A stretch of DNA of 64,000 bases from Streptomyces hyaluromycini (GCF_002217755.1 NZ_BCFL01000020.1:248001-312000), one strand, 5' to 3'. Counted from the stretch's first letter, positions 45,523 through 54,705 are shown. The notes: generated by a model not told the origin, from the sequence alone. Numbers and translations: made by a program.

Positions 45523-46332
45523 TCACTCCGGCCGGTGCGCGACCACCCCGAACATCGTCACCGACATGTGCACCGCCCCCTGCTCGGCGGCCTCGGCGAG
45601 GTCGGCGTACAGGGTGTCCCGCTGTTCCTCGGTGACGGCGCCGGTGCGCACGGCGGCCTCGCCGAGCATGCGGATCAGCGGCCAGGCGACCGAGCGGTGG
45701 TCCTGGAGCAGGGCCTGCGAGCCGCGGTCGTCCACCACGAATCCGGCCGCGCTCAGCTGGCCGACCAGGCGGCGCCCGGCGTAGGGGTTGGCGCCGTTGA
45801 GGGCGGCCGCGGTGAGCGCGCGCACCACCACCGGGTCGCCGGGGTGCAGGAGGGTGGTCCCCCAGTCGGTGTCCAGCAGCGCCACCCGGCCGCCGGGGCG
45901 CAGCACCCTGGCCATCTCGGCGATGGCCCGGTCGGGCTCGTGGACGTGCTGGAGGACCCGCTCGCACCACACGACGTCCATCGAGCCGTCCGGCACGGGC
46001 AGCGCCTCCGCCTCGCCCTGCAGGAAGCGGGCCCGGCTGTCGGCGGACCGCTCCTCGGCGACCGCGCGCAGACTCGGGTTGACCTCGACACCGATCGCGA
46101 CGCCGTCCGGGCCGACGGCCGTGGCCAGCACCCGGGTCTGCGAGCCGGTTCCGGAGCCGACGTCGAGGAGCCGTTCCCCGGGCCGCACCGCCAGTGCCTC
46201 CTCGGCCCAGGTGCGCAGCCGCCGCACGCCCGGGTTGGCGTCCTGGGAGTCCAGGGCGGCGACCAGCGGGGTCACTCGGCCGGGGTCGACGTGCCGCTTC
46301 TGGAAGCCCGTTCCGGGCTGGGTCTGCGCCAT
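45523..46332 (-). CDS. SAM-dependent methyltransferase, class I
   Basis: 269 residues from MAQTQPGTGFQKRH (or three codons further upstream). Motif I is LLDVGSGTGSQTRVLA with the glycine loop; motif II acidic end is GVEVNPSLRAVAEER; motif III/IV is DVVWCERVLQHVHEPDRA, followed by VLRPGGRVALLDTDWG. The pattern matches the Methyltransf_11/UbiE-like small-molecule group. No partner or biosynthetic gene is adjacent. It is convergent with the HATPase-like gene and divergent from ndh. Confidence 0.85.
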   Translation of the reverse strand: MAQTQPGTGFQKRHVDPGRVTPLVAALDSQDANPGVRRLRTWAEEALAVRPGERLLDVGSGTGSQTRVLATAVGPDGVAIGVEVNPSLRAVAEERSADSRARFLQGEAEALPVPDGSMDVVWCERVLQHVHEPDRAIAEMARVLRPGGRVALLDTDWGTTLLHPGDPVVVRALTAAALNGANPYAGRRLVGQLSAAGFVVDDRGSQALLQDHRSVAWPLIRMLGEAAVRTGAVTEEQRDTLYADLAEAAEQGAVHMSVTMFGVVAHRPE

Positions 46333-46589
46333 GGCGGGCACTCTACTGGCGTACGTGATCGCCGCGGGACGGTCTTCGGCCGGACTGGTGTCCGGCGTTT
46401 ATCTGTGCGACAGCCGGTTTCTCCCGGCGATCCAGGGGCATGCTGGAGCCCACGCGTTCGGCTGCCTGCGCCGCCCGGCTGGCGGAAGGGCGTCGGGCAC
46501 GGTGGGATCGATGTGGTGCGAAGCAAGCGTTCCGGGGCACGCGGACGGCGTCGAGCCGGCCGGCCCGGAGCAGCGGAAAGGGATACACC

Positions 46590-47966
46590 GTGACACGACC
46601 CAGGATCCTGGTGGTGGGCGCAGGCTTCGCCGGAGTGGGATGCGTGCGCCGCCTGGAGCGGAAGCTCTCCCCGGACGAAGCCGACGTCACCCTGGTGTCG
46701 CCGACCTCCTACCAGCTCTATCTGCCCCTGCTGCCGCAGGTCGCCTCGGGTGTGCTGACACCCCAGTCGATCGCCGTGTCGCTGCGCCGCAGCAAGAGGT
46801 ACCGCACCCGGATCATCCCGGGCGGCGCGATCGGGGTGGACCTGAAGTCCAAGGTGTGCGTCGTCCGCACGATAACCGACCAGCTCGTGAACGAGCGGTA
46901 CGACTACATCGTGCTGGCCCCGGGCAGTGTCACCCGCACCTTCGACATTCCCGGCCTGACCGAGCACGCGTTCGGGATGAAGACCCTCGCCGAGGCGGCC
47001 TACATCCGCGACCACGTCATCTCCCAGCTCGATCTGGCCGATGCCAGCTCCGACCCGGCCGAACGCGCGGCGCGGCTGCAGTTCGTGGTGGTCGGCGGCG
47101 GCTACGCGGGCACCGAGACCGCGGCCTGTCTGCAGAAGCTCACGCACGCGGCGCTGCACCGCTACCCGAACCTGGACCCGAAGCTGATCAAGTGGCACCT
47201 GATCGACATCGCCCCGAAGCTGATGCCGGAACTCGGCGACAAGCTCGGCCGCAGCGCCCAGGAGGTGCTGCGCCGCCGGGGCATCGACGTCTCCCTGGGG
47301 GTGTCGATCGAGAAGGCGGGCCCGGCGGAGGTCACCTTCACCGACGGCCGCGTGGTGCCCACCCACACGCTGATCTGGACGGCCGGGGTGGTGGCCAGCC
47401 CGCTGATCGCCACCATGGGCGCGGAGACGGTCCGGGGGCGGCTCGCGGTCACCGCCGAGATGACCCTGCCGGGCCAGGACGGGGTGTTCGCGCTCGGCGA
47501 CGCGGCGGCCGTGCCGGACAAGGCGAAGGACGAGGCGGGCGCGATCTGCCCGCCGACCGCGCAGCACGCCATGCGGCAGGGCAGGGCGGTCGCCGACAAC
47601 GTCATCGCGACCCTGCGGGGCGAGCAGCTCCGCCCGTACGTGCACAAGGACCTGGGCCTTGTGGTGGACCTCGGCGGCAAGGACGCGGTCTCCAAGCCGC
47701 TGGGCATCGAACTGCGCGGTCTGCCCGCCCAGGTGGTGGCCCGCGGCTACCACTGGTCGGCGCTGCGCACCAACGTGGCCAAGACCCGGGTCGCGACCAA
47801 CTGGCTGCTGAACGCGCTGGCCGGGGACGACTTCGTACGTACGGGCTTCCAGTCCCGCAAGCCGGCCCGGCTCAAGGACTTCGAGTACACGGACACGTAT
47901 CTGACGCCGGAGCAGGTCCGGGCGCGCGCCGAGGGCCCCGAGGACCCCGGCGCATCGCCGGCGTGA
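46590..47966 (+). CDS. ndh: Type II NADH dehydrogenase (NDH-2)
   Basis: 458 residues from the GTG at VTRPRILVVGAGFAG, with GGAAAGGGA upstream. FAD-binding RILVVGAGFAGVGCVRRLER at the start, the NAD(P)-binding LQFVVVGGGYAGTETAACLQ near 168, and the FAD contact DGVFALGDAAAVPDKA near 305. The quinone-side motif CPPTAQHAMRQGRAVADN is kept. The C-terminal helix region, with HWSALRTNVAKTRVATNWLL, anchors the enzyme to the inner membrane face. It oxidises NADH without pumping protons. It precedes the FUSC gene by 16 bases and is probably co-transcribed. Confidence 0.92.
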   Translation: MTRPRILVVGAGFAGVGCVRRLERKLSPDEADVTLVSPTSYQLYLPLLPQVASGVLTPQSIAVSLRRSKRYRTRIIPGGAIGVDLKSKVCVVRTITDQLVNERYDYIVLAPGSVTRTFDIPGLTEHAFGMKTLAEAAYIRDHVISQLDLADASSDPAERAARLQFVVVGGGYAGTETAACLQKLTHAALHRYPNLDPKLIKWHLIDIAPKLMPELGDKLGRSAQEVLRRRGIDVSLGVSIEKAGPAEVTFTDGRVVPTHTLIWTAGVVASPLIATMGAETVRGRLAVTAEMTLPGQDGVFALGDAAAVPDKAKDEAGAICPPTAQHAMRQGRAVADNVIATLRGEQLRPYVHKDLGLVVDLGGKDAVSKPLGIELRGLPAQVVARGYHWSALRTNVAKTRVATNWLLNALAGDDFVRTGFQSRKPARLKDFEYTDTYLTPEQVRARAEGPEDPGASPA

Positions 47967-47982
47967 CGCAGAGCGCGGCGGA

Positions 47983-50235
47983 GTGAGAGCGGCGGGGCGG
48001 CCCGGGCGGGCGGAGATCCGGGGGCGGCTCGTGGCGGCCGACCCCGGGCTGCTCCGCTTCACCGCCGGTCTGCGCACGGTCACGTCGATCGCGCTCACGC
48101 TCGCCGTCCTGGCGGCGCTGCGGTTCGACGTGTCGCATCTGGTGGCCGGGGCCATCACGGCGATGGTGGCCACCTTCGCGATCCGGGAGAAGGGGCGGCC
48201 GCAGCAGGCCGTCACGCTCGCCCTGGGCCTGCCGGTGGCGCTGGCCTCCATGTCGCTGGGCGCGCTGCTCAACTCGCGGGTGGTGATCGGCGACCTGTTC
48301 TTCGTGGCCCTCATCTTCAGCGCGGTCTACAGCCGGCGTTTCGGCGACCGGGGCACGGCGCTGGGGCTGATCGGCTTCCAGATCTACTTCGCCTCGCTGT
48401 TCGTGCACGCGACCGCGCCCGCGCTGCCGGGCCTGTACCTCACGATCACGGTGGCGTTCGGCTGCGCGGCCGTGGCGCGTTTCGCGCTGGTACGGGAGAC
48501 CGCCGCGGGCATCCTGGACCGGCTGCGGCGGGCCTTCCGGGTCCGGTTCGCCCAACTGGTGGCCGCACAGGCCGAGTTGATCGACGCCGGGCCGGAGGAG
48601 CGGGACAAGGCGGTGGAGGAGGTCCGGGTCAGGACCGCCCGGCTGCACGAGACGGCCCTGCTGATCCAGGGGCGGCTCGTGGACGGCACCTCCGACGAGG
48701 CGGTGGCCAGGCTGGTGCAGCGCCGGATCGCGGACGCCGAGATCGCCGCCGAGCGGCTCGGGCTGCTGCTGCTCACCGCCCGCAGCGCCGAGCGGGCGGA
48801 CACGCTCACCCTGCATCTGCCGGGCGCCCCGCTGCCGTCAGGGGCCGTGGAGCCGGTGCGGGACGAGGCGATGGAGCGGCTGCGGCTCGATCTGGAGGCG
48901 CTGCGGCTGCTGGTGCTGCGGCCGGCCGGGCCCGAGCGGGGAACCGCACTGGTCCGGCTCCGCAACCGGCTGCTCGGCTACCGCGAGGAGGACAACCTGC
49001 CGCCCGCCTCGCCGGCCGTCCAGGACGTGTTCCGGGGCATCGGCGAGGCCGCGCGGGCGGTGCTGGGGCTGCGGATCGCGCTGGACGGGCCGCAGGACGA
49101 GTCCGACGACACCCCGGCCACCTCCCGGTCCCGGGAGGAGCTGGACGCCGAGGACGCGGCCATCGAGGGCGCCGAGGAGGGCGAACGCGAGGCCGAGGAG
49201 GCGACCGGGCTGCGCCGGCCGACCACGCGGGCGGCGGTGCAGGTGGCGGTCGGCTCGTCGCTGGCCATCGTCGGCGGGGAGTTCCTCTCCGCCCAGCGCT
49301 GGTACTGGGCGGTGCTGACCTGCTGGATCGTGTTCATCAACACCGCGTCCACCGGCGAGATCCTGGTGAAGGGCTACCGGCGGCTGCTCGGCACGGTTCT
49401 CGGCGTGGTGGCGGGCATCGTGCTCGCGGGACTGGTCGGGCACCACACCTGGACGGCGTTCGGGCTGGTGCTGCTCTTCATCTTCGCGATGTTCTACTCG
49501 GCGCCCGTCTCGTACACCCTGATGTCGTTCTTCGTGACGGCGATGCTGGGCCTGCTGTACACGCTGCTCAACACCTACAGCCTGGACGTCCTGGTGCTGC
49601 GGGTGGCGGAGACGGCGCTCGGCGCGGTGTGCGGGGTGATCGCGGCCGCGGTGGTGCTGCCGGTGCACACCGACCGACGTACCGACGAACTGCTGGCCGA
49701 GACGCTCGACCGGCTGGCCGACGTCACCCGGGCCTCGGCCGACCAGTTGAGCGGGGCGCCGCCGGTCGACCTGGTGGAGAAGGCCCGTGACCTGGACCAG
49801 GCGCTGGCCGACCTGGCGGCGGCCGTGCAGCCGCTGACGCATCCGATCACCCCGCTGCGCTCCCGCCGGGACACCGCGCGCTATGTGGTGGCACTCCTGG
49901 AGACCTGCGCCTATCACGCGCGGTCCCTCGCCGCGACGGCGGAGCTGCTGCCCACCCATCCGGCGATCGCGGCGGATCCCCGGCTGCGCGGGGCGGGGCG
50001 GCGGATCGTGCACAACATCGAGGCGATCTCCGCCCAGGTGGCGGGCCGGCAGCCCGTCCCCGAGATCGAGACCGGTCCCAGCATCGCGGCGATGCTGCAC
50101 CCGGGCACCCTCCGGGCGCCGCGCTACGGCCGGGTGACCGACCGGGTGCTGCGGCATCTGCAGCGCCTCGACGAGGCGGTGGTGGGCCTGGCCCGGCCGC
50201 TGGGGGTGCCGGTGCGGCCGCGGGCGGCCGCATGA
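47983..50235 (+). CDS. FUSC-family membrane protein
   Basis: 750 residues; starts 16 bases after ndh. The N-terminal half has six helices (VTSIALTLAVLAALRFDVSH, LFFVALIFSAVYSRRFGDR), then a long soluble, Glu/Arg-rich stretch of about residues 180-410. A second helical block, FUSC_2-like (YWAVLTCWIVFINTASTGEI, LLFIFAMFYSAPVSYTLMSF), is followed by a soluble tail. The layout matches FUSC/AaeB-YccS proteins, some of which export aromatic acids such as p-hydroxybenzoate. Function in Streptomyces is not established. It is in an apparent operon with ndh. Confidence 0.85.
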   Translation: MRAAGRPGRAEIRGRLVAADPGLLRFTAGLRTVTSIALTLAVLAALRFDVSHLVAGAITAMVATFAIREKGRPQQAVTLALGLPVALASMSLGALLNSRVVIGDLFFVALIFSAVYSRRFGDRGTALGLIGFQIYFASLFVHATAPALPGLYLTITVAFGCAAVARFALVRETAAGILDRLRRAFRVRFAQLVAAQAELIDAGPEERDKAVEEVRVRTARLHETALLIQGRLVDGTSDEAVARLVQRRIADAEIAAERLGLLLLTARSAERADTLTLHLPGAPLPSGAVEPVRDEAMERLRLDLEALRLLVLRPAGPERGTALVRLRNRLLGYREEDNLPPASPAVQDVFRGIGEAARAVLGLRIALDGPQDESDDTPATSRSREELDAEDAAIEGAEEGEREAEEATGLRRPTTRAAVQVAVGSSLAIVGGEFLSAQRWYWAVLTCWIVFINTASTGEILVKGYRRLLGTVLGVVAGIVLAGLVGHHTWTAFGLVLLFIFAMFYSAPVSYTLMSFFVTAMLGLLYTLLNTYSLDVLVLRVAETALGAVCGVIAAAVVLPVHTDRRTDELLAETLDRLADVTRASADQLSGAPPVDLVEKARDLDQALADLAAAVQPLTHPITPLRSRRDTARYVVALLETCAYHARSLAATAELLPTHPAIAADPRLRGAGRRIVHNIEAISAQVAGRQPVPEIETGPSIAAMLHPGTLRAPRYGRVTDRVLRHLQRLDEAVVGLARPLGVPVRPRAAA

Positions 50236-50308
50236 CGGGGCGTCACGGTGCCGTCTCCCCGTCGCCCGGCGGGGATCCGGCTGGATCCGGCTGCCGCGGC
50301 CGCGGGGA

Positions 50309-51163
50309 TCAGGCGGACCCTCCCAGGGCCTCGGCCCTGACCCGGGCGCAGCTGCGGCTGATGAGCCGGGAGACGTGCATCTGGGAGATGCCGAGGCTCT
50401 CGGCGATCCGGCTCTGCGTCATGTCCTCGAAGAACCGCATGTAGAGGATGGCCCGTTCCCGCTCGGGCAGCCGCCGCAGCCCCTCCTTCGCCGCCTCCCG
50501 GTCGACGACGACGTCGTAGGACCCTTCGGACTCCCCGAGGGTGTCGGCCAGGCTGTAACCCTCCTCGCCCCTGGCGAGTTCGGCGTCCAGGGACAGGGTG
50601 CTGAAGCTCTCCAGGGCCTCCAGTCCGGCGGTGACCTCGTCCTCGGTCAGGCCGGTGCGGGCGGCGAGGTCGGCGACGGTGCGTTCCGGGGAGCCCGGAT
50701 TCTGGGTGAGATCGCGGCGGGCCACCCGTACCCGGTTGCGCAGTTCCTGCACCCGGCGCGGTACGCGCAGCGCCCACATCCGGTCGCGGAAGTGCCGTTT
50801 GACCTCGCCGGTGATGGTGGGCACCGCGTAGCTCTCGAAGGCACCGCGTGCGGGGTCGTAGCGGTCGACGGCCTTGACCAGGCCGAGCGCGGCGACCTGG
50901 CGCAGGTCCTCGACGGACTCGCCGCGGTCGCGGAAGCGGCCGGCGATGCGGTGGGCCATGGGCAGCCAGGCGGCGACCAGTTCGCCGCGCAGGGCGTCCC
51001 GCTCGGGGCCGTCATCGAGCCCGGCGAGGCGGTCGAAGCGGCCCGCGGTGTCGGGGGCGTCGTCGTGGGTACGGCGGGGCGTCGTGCGGACGGTGCGGCG
51101 GGGTGCGGTGCGGGTGGTGCGGTCGGGCGTGCGGGGACGGCTGGTCGACCATTGGCTGGGCAT
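50309..51163 (-). CDS. RNA polymerase sigma factor, SigB/SigF family (second copy)
   Basis: 284 residues from MPSQWSTSRPRTPD, with AGGAGC upstream. An Arg/Thr-rich tail of about 35 residues precedes region 2 (WLPMAHRIAGRFRDRGESVE, VAALGLVKAVDRYDP), then AVPTITGEVKRHFRDRMW, PRRVQELRNRV, and region 4 DMTQSRIAESLGISQMHVSR. It is closely related to the first factor at 29168-29959. A HATPase-like gene lies 237 bases upstream on the same strand and is a likely anti-sigma partner. By layout it resembles S. coelicolor SigM, recalled only from memory. Confidence 0.92.
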   Translation of the reverse strand: MPSQWSTSRPRTPDRTTRTAPRRTVRTTPRRTHDDAPDTAGRFDRLAGLDDGPERDALRGELVAAWLPMAHRIAGRFRDRGESVEDLRQVAALGLVKAVDRYDPARGAFESYAVPTITGEVKRHFRDRMWALRVPRRVQELRNRVRVARRDLTQNPGSPERTVADLAARTGLTEDEVTAGLEALESFSTLSLDAELARGEEGYSLADTLGESEGSYDVVVDREAAKEGLRRLPERERAILYMRFFEDMTQSRIAESLGISQMHVSRLISRSCARVRAEALGGSA

Positions 51164-51400
51164 GCGGAATCGCTCCTGAAGTGTGGGTTTCAGGGCGTCA
51201 CCGGAACGAGGTCCCGGGACTCGGCCCGAACTGCGGTGCGGGGGGGGCGCCGCGCAAGCACCTCCCGGACCGCTCTGCGGGCCCGGGGGCCGTCGTACGA
51301 CTGCTCCCGTCGGCGCGCGCCTCCGGTCCGAAGCACGACAGTGCGACTGCCCCTTCGGTCCGGGCGCAAACAGCGTCCTGCCGGAAGTCTGCCCACCGGC
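51164..51400. other. 237-base gap upstream of the second sigma factor
   Basis: Holds the sigma gene promoter side and the 3' flank of the HATPase-like gene. A C/G-rich run (GGGGGGGCGCC near 51241) is present. No gene, hairpin or repeat of note is seen. Confidence 0.5.
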
Positions 51401-51820
51401 TCAGGCCAGGGGCACGACCGCGGTGATCCGTTTGCCGCCGCAGGGCAGTCCGGCGACCTCCACGTCACGGGCCAGCCGGCAGACGATGGGCCAGCCCCGG
51501 CCGCCGGGCAGCCAGCGGTCGCGCTCTTCCGCGGCCCGTTCGGCGACCGGTATCTCGTCGCTGCGGTCGCTGACCGACACCCGTACCGCGCACCCCTCGA
51601 CGTCGACGTCGAAGCCGGTGATCCCGCCGCCGTGCAGGATGGCGTTGGTGGTCAGTTCCGAGGTGACGAGCAGGGCGTCGTCGAGGGCTCCGGCGGCACA
51701 CGGCAGGTCCCGTCGGGCGACCGCGCCGCGTACCGCTCTGCGGGCGTCGGCCGGCCGCAGCGGGGGCCGGCGGAACTCGGGTGGTGCGACTGGTGACTCG
51801 GTCCGGTGCTTTTCCCGCAT
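51401..51820 (-). CDS. HATPase-like (anti-sigma type) protein next to the sigma factor
   Basis: 139 residues from MREKHRTESPVAPPE, with GGGAGC upstream; a longer frame exists but lacks a site. N-box DALLVTSELTTNAILHGGG; strand VDVEGCAVRVSVSDRSDE; G-box-like WLPGGRGWPIVCRLARDVEV; C-terminal strand KRITAVVPL. The complete ATP-binding pattern suggests a working member of the RsbW-like group. It is upstream of the sigma gene in the same direction, a common layout for regulator and factor, although the gap is 237 bases. Confidence 0.84.
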   Translation of the reverse strand: MREKHRTESPVAPPEFRRPPLRPADARRAVRGAVARRDLPCAAGALDDALLVTSELTTNAILHGGGITGFDVDVEGCAVRVSVSDRSDEIPVAERAAEERDRWLPGGRGWPIVCRLARDVEVAGLPCGGKRITAVVPLA

Positions 51821-52200
51821 CCTCTCGCTCCCTGAGTGGTGGACCGGTTGCGTACGGGCTCTCCTCTTCGCCTCACCCGACGGGGCGCGGCCAAACCCGT
51901 TCGGGTGCCGCGAGGGGCTCCCCAAAGTGAAACGGGTCACGTAGCCTGTTCCCAGCTACCCGAAACGGCTCTGGATGGTTTACCGTTCACCCATAAGTGG
52001 TCGAGGAGTTGACTCCGGGTCCTCCCGCACCACCTCTGACGGCCCTGGCTGGCCTCCCCCGTCCAGCCAGGGCTTTTTCATGCCCTGACCGTCCCCCGAC
52101 GGCGATTCTCACCCTCTTCGAGGTGCCCGGCCGGGCGGCAGCGGCTGAAATGGGCGTAGGGAAAGCACCCCGTACCCTCGCCGGCGAGGAGCCCCGTGCC
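51821..52200. other. 380-base region between HATPase-like and cNMP genes
   Basis: Holds the leader of the minus-strand HATPase gene (left), a candidate promoter stretch near 51940-51990 (CGTAGCCTGTTCC and GGTTTACCGTTCACCCATAA), the candidate small RNA at 51994-52080, and about 120 bases of leader before the cNMP gene. No protein gene is seen. Confidence 0.6.
51994..52080 (+). ncRNA. Candidate C-rich-loop small RNA (6C-like) or attenuator
   Basis: Starts near AAGTGGTCGAGGAGTTGACT. GTGGT (51997-52001) pairs with ACCAC (52030-52034) and GAGGA with TCCTC inside, leaving the C-rich TCCTCCCGC. Then a strong hairpin CCCTGGCTGG (52044-52053) and CCAGCCAGGG (52064-52073) with a C-rich loop CCTCCCCCGT, followed by CTTTTTC. 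The T-run is rare in this genome and indicates true termination. Two hairpins with C-rich loops, the second ending in a T-run, resembles the actinobacterial 6C RNA, as far as I recall. C-rich loops can pair with GGAGG ribosome sites. It is about 120 bases upstream of the cNMP gene, so an attenuator role is the alternative. Confidence 0.5.
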
Positions 52201-52650
52201 ATGACCAAAGCCATCAAACTGCTGACCGCCCTGCCCCAGGCCCAGCGCGAGCGCCTCATGGAACTGGCTCACGAGGTGTCCTTCCCCGAGGACAGCAGGA
52301 TCTTCGAGGCCGGCGGCACCGCTGACCGCTTCTGGGTGATCCGCTCGGGAGCGGTCAACCTGGACCAGGAGGTGACGTCGCACAAACGGGTGACCGTCGC
52401 CAGTCTGGGCGCCGGCGACCTGCTCGGCTGGTCCTGGCTGTTCCCGCCGTACACCTGGGACTTCGGTGCGGTGGCCTTCAGCCAGGTGCGGGCCTACGAG
52501 TACGACGCAGCGGCCGTGCTCGCGCTGAGCGTCGAGGATCCGCTGCTCGGCCTCTCGCTGGTGCGGACCGTCGCCGAGATCCTCGCCAGCCGCCTGGAGG
52601 TCACCCGGGGCAAGCTCCTCGACGCCTACGTCGGGCGACGGCCGGCGTGA
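52201..52650 (+). CDS. Cyclic nucleotide-binding domain protein without HTH
   Basis: 149 residues from MTKAIKLLTALPQAQRE, with GAGGAG upstream. The cNMP-binding beta-roll is complete: SFPEDSRIFEAGGTADRFWV, IRSGAVNLDQEV, VASLGAGDLLGWSW, then helix VEDPLLGLSLVRTVAEIL. The protein ends at RLEVTRGKLLDAYVGRRPA, where CRP proteins go on to a DNA-binding domain; that domain is absent. The phosphate-binding cassette is poorly conserved (GDLLGWSWLFPPYTWD instead of GELALL.. R..A), so nucleotide binding is uncertain. It may bind another ligand or a protein. It is just downstream of the candidate small RNA, and its stop is four bases from the convergent MFS stop. Confidence 0.8.
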   Translation: MTKAIKLLTALPQAQRERLMELAHEVSFPEDSRIFEAGGTADRFWVIRSGAVNLDQEVTSHKRVTVASLGAGDLLGWSWLFPPYTWDFGAVAFSQVRAYEYDAAAVLALSVEDPLLGLSLVRTVAEILASRLEVTRGKLLDAYVGRRPA

Positions 52651-52654
52651 CCGG

Positions 52655-53959
52655 TCAGACGCGGTAGCGGCGCAGGGCCGGGACGGCGGTGGCCAGGGCC
52701 AGCATCACCGCCACCACCAGCAGCCCGCCGCCCGCGACCGCCGCGCGCGGCCCGAAGACCGAGCCGGCGGTGCCGTGCAGCACGTCGGCCAGCCGCGGAC
52801 CGCCCGCGACCACCACGGTGAACACGCCCTGCATCCGGCCGCGCATCTCGTCGGTCGCGGCGGAGAGCAGGATCGCGCCCCGGAAGACCATCGAGACCAT
52901 GTCGGCGACCCCGGCGGCGGCCAGGAAGACCACGGCGACCCAGAGGTTGCGGCTCAGCCCGAACCCGGCGATGGCCGCGCCCCAGCCGACGACCGCGCCG
53001 ATCACCATCCAGCCGTGCCGGCGGGCCCGCGAGAAAGTGCCGGAGAAGAGCCCGCCGAGGACCGCGCCGACGGGGATCGCCGCGAACAGCAGGCCGAGCG
53101 CGAGGCCCTCGCCGTAGGAGGCGTAGGTCTGGGCGGCGAGCTGCGGGAACAGGGCGCGGGGCATGCCGAAGACCATCGCGATGATGTCCGCGAGGAACGA
53201 CAGCAGCAGCACCTTGTGCATGGAGATGTACCGGAAGCCCTCCGCGATCTCGCGGATCCCGGCGCGCCGCGCCGTCGCGGCCGCCAGCGGCGGCAGCGCG
53301 GGCAGCCGGTAGACCGCCCACACCGTCACACACAGCGCCAGCGCGTCGATCAGGTACAGCTCGGGCAGCCCGATGACGGGGATCAGGGCACCGGCGAGCA
53401 GCGGACCGACCACCTGCCCGGTCTGCATGACCGTCGAGCCCAGCGCGTTGGCGGCGGGCAGCTGCGCCTCGGGGACCAGCCGGGCTATGGAGGCGGTACG
53501 GGCGGGCGCGTTCAGCCCCCAGAACGCCTGCTGCATCGCGAGCAGCACCATCAGCGCGGCCACGGACTTCATCCCGGTGGCCGCCTGCACGAAGAACAGC
53601 AGCGAGGTCACGCCGATACCGATGTTGGTGATCAGCAGCAGCTTGCGGCGGTCCATGGTGTCGGCCACCGCGCCGCCCCACAGCGCGAACACGATCAGCG
53701 GCAGCAGCCCGGCGAGACTCGCCGCGCCGACCCAGGCGGACGACCCGGTGATGTCGAAGATCTGCTTGGGCACGGCGACGGCGGTCAGCTGGCTGCCGAC
53801 CGAGGTGACGATCGTCGACGTCCACAGCCGGCGGTAGGCCGGGATGCGCAGCGGGCGGGTGTCCATCGCCCAGCGCCGCCAGCCGCTCCGGGGCGGGGCG
53901 GCCGTGGTGTCGTCGGGGGTCTGTGTCTCGGACTGGGTGCCGCTCTCGCTGGTGTCCAC
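52655..53959 (-). CDS. MFS exporter, EntS/MFS_3-like
   Basis: 434 residues from a GTG. Twelve membrane helices with the MFS_3 (TMS5) pattern: PAYRRLWTSTIVTSVGSQLT, AVADTMDRRKLLLITNIGIG, QQAFWGLNAPARTASIARLV, QTGQVVGPLLAGALIPVIGL and LSAATDEMRGRMQGVFTVVV. EntS-like members export siderophores or macrolides and are common in Streptomyces. No biosynthetic gene is adjacent. It is convergent with the cNMP gene (four-base gap) and downstream of the LysE-type gene on the same strand by 128 bases. Substrate unknown. Confidence 0.87.
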   Translation of the reverse strand: MDTSESGTQSETQTPDDTTAAPPRSGWRRWAMDTRPLRIPAYRRLWTSTIVTSVGSQLTAVAVPKQIFDITGSSAWVGAASLAGLLPLIVFALWGGAVADTMDRRKLLLITNIGIGVTSLLFFVQAATGMKSVAALMVLLAMQQAFWGLNAPARTASIARLVPEAQLPAANALGSTVMQTGQVVGPLLAGALIPVIGLPELYLIDALALCVTVWAVYRLPALPPLAAATARRAGIREIAEGFRYISMHKVLLLSFLADIIAMVFGMPRALFPQLAAQTYASYGEGLALGLLFAAIPVGAVLGGLFSGTFSRARRHGWMVIGAVVGWGAAIAGFGLSRNLWVAVVFLAAAGVADMVSMVFRGAILLSAATDEMRGRMQGVFTVVVAGGPRLADVLHGTAGSVFGPRAAVAGGGLLVVAVMLALATAVPALRRYRV

Positions 53960-54087
53960 GGAGTTCCTGGTGTCCTGGTCTTCTCGGTGCCCGCTACATC
54001 TTTCGATTGCGGGTTCACTATTCCAGCAACTTCTGTGGCTGCCGAACCCGTTGTCTCAGGATGCGGCCGCTGCGGGCTCCGGGCGCC

Positions 54088-54705
54088 TCAGGATCCCGCC
54101 ACCAGCATCAGGCCGAGCCCGATCATGGTCAGTGCCACCAGCCCGTCCAGCACCCGCCAGGCGGCCGGCCCGGCGAGATACCGGCCGAGCAGCCGGGCGC
54201 CGAAGCCGAGGGCGGTGAACCAGCAGAGGCTGGCCAGCGCGGCACCCAGGCCGAAGGTCCAGCGCAGGTCGCCCCGGTCGGCTGCCAGGGTGCCGAGCAG
54301 GAACACGGTGTCCAGGTAGACGTGCGGGTTCAGCCAGGTCATGGCCAGGCAGGTGAGCACCGCCCGGCGCCGGGACCCCGCCGCCTCGCCCTCGGTGCGC
54401 AGGCCGCCGGTACCGGGCCGCAGGACCCGGCGGGCGGCCAGGGCGCCGTAGCAGAGCAGGAAGACGCCGCCGATCAGCCCGACCGCCCGTACCGCGCCGG
54501 GCCAGGCCACGACGATCGCGCCCACCCCGCCGACGCCGAGCGAGATGAGGGCGGCGTCGGAGAGCGCGCAGATGCCGACGACCACGAGGACCGCGTCACG
54601 GCGGATGCCCTGGCGCAGCACGAAGGCGTTCTGGGCGCCGATGGCGACGATGAGCGAGAGGCCGCTGCCGAAGCCTGCGGCAGCGGCGGCGAGGGAGCTG
54701 GGCAT
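54088..54705 (-). CDS. LysE/ArgO-family amino acid exporter
   Basis: 205 residues with six hydrophobic helices. Family opening GSGLSLIVAIGAQNAFVLRQ followed by GIRRD, and the loop MTWLNPHVYLDTVFLLGTLA, are close to ArgO and LysE, which export arginine, lysine and canavanine. The basic loop after helix 3 is short. It is divergent from a LysR gene of the ArgP/LysG type, the same arrangement as argO-argP and lysE-lysG. The substrate is therefore probably a basic amino acid or analogue. Confidence 0.93.
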   Translation of the reverse strand: MPSSLAAAAAGFGSGLSLIVAIGAQNAFVLRQGIRRDAVLVVVGICALSDAALISLGVGGVGAIVVAWPGAVRAVGLIGGVFLLCYGALAARRVLRPGTGGLRTEGEAAGSRRRAVLTCLAMTWLNPHVYLDTVFLLGTLAADRGDLRWTFGLGAALASLCWFTALGFGARLLGRYLAGPAAWRVLDGLVALTMIGLGLMLVAGS

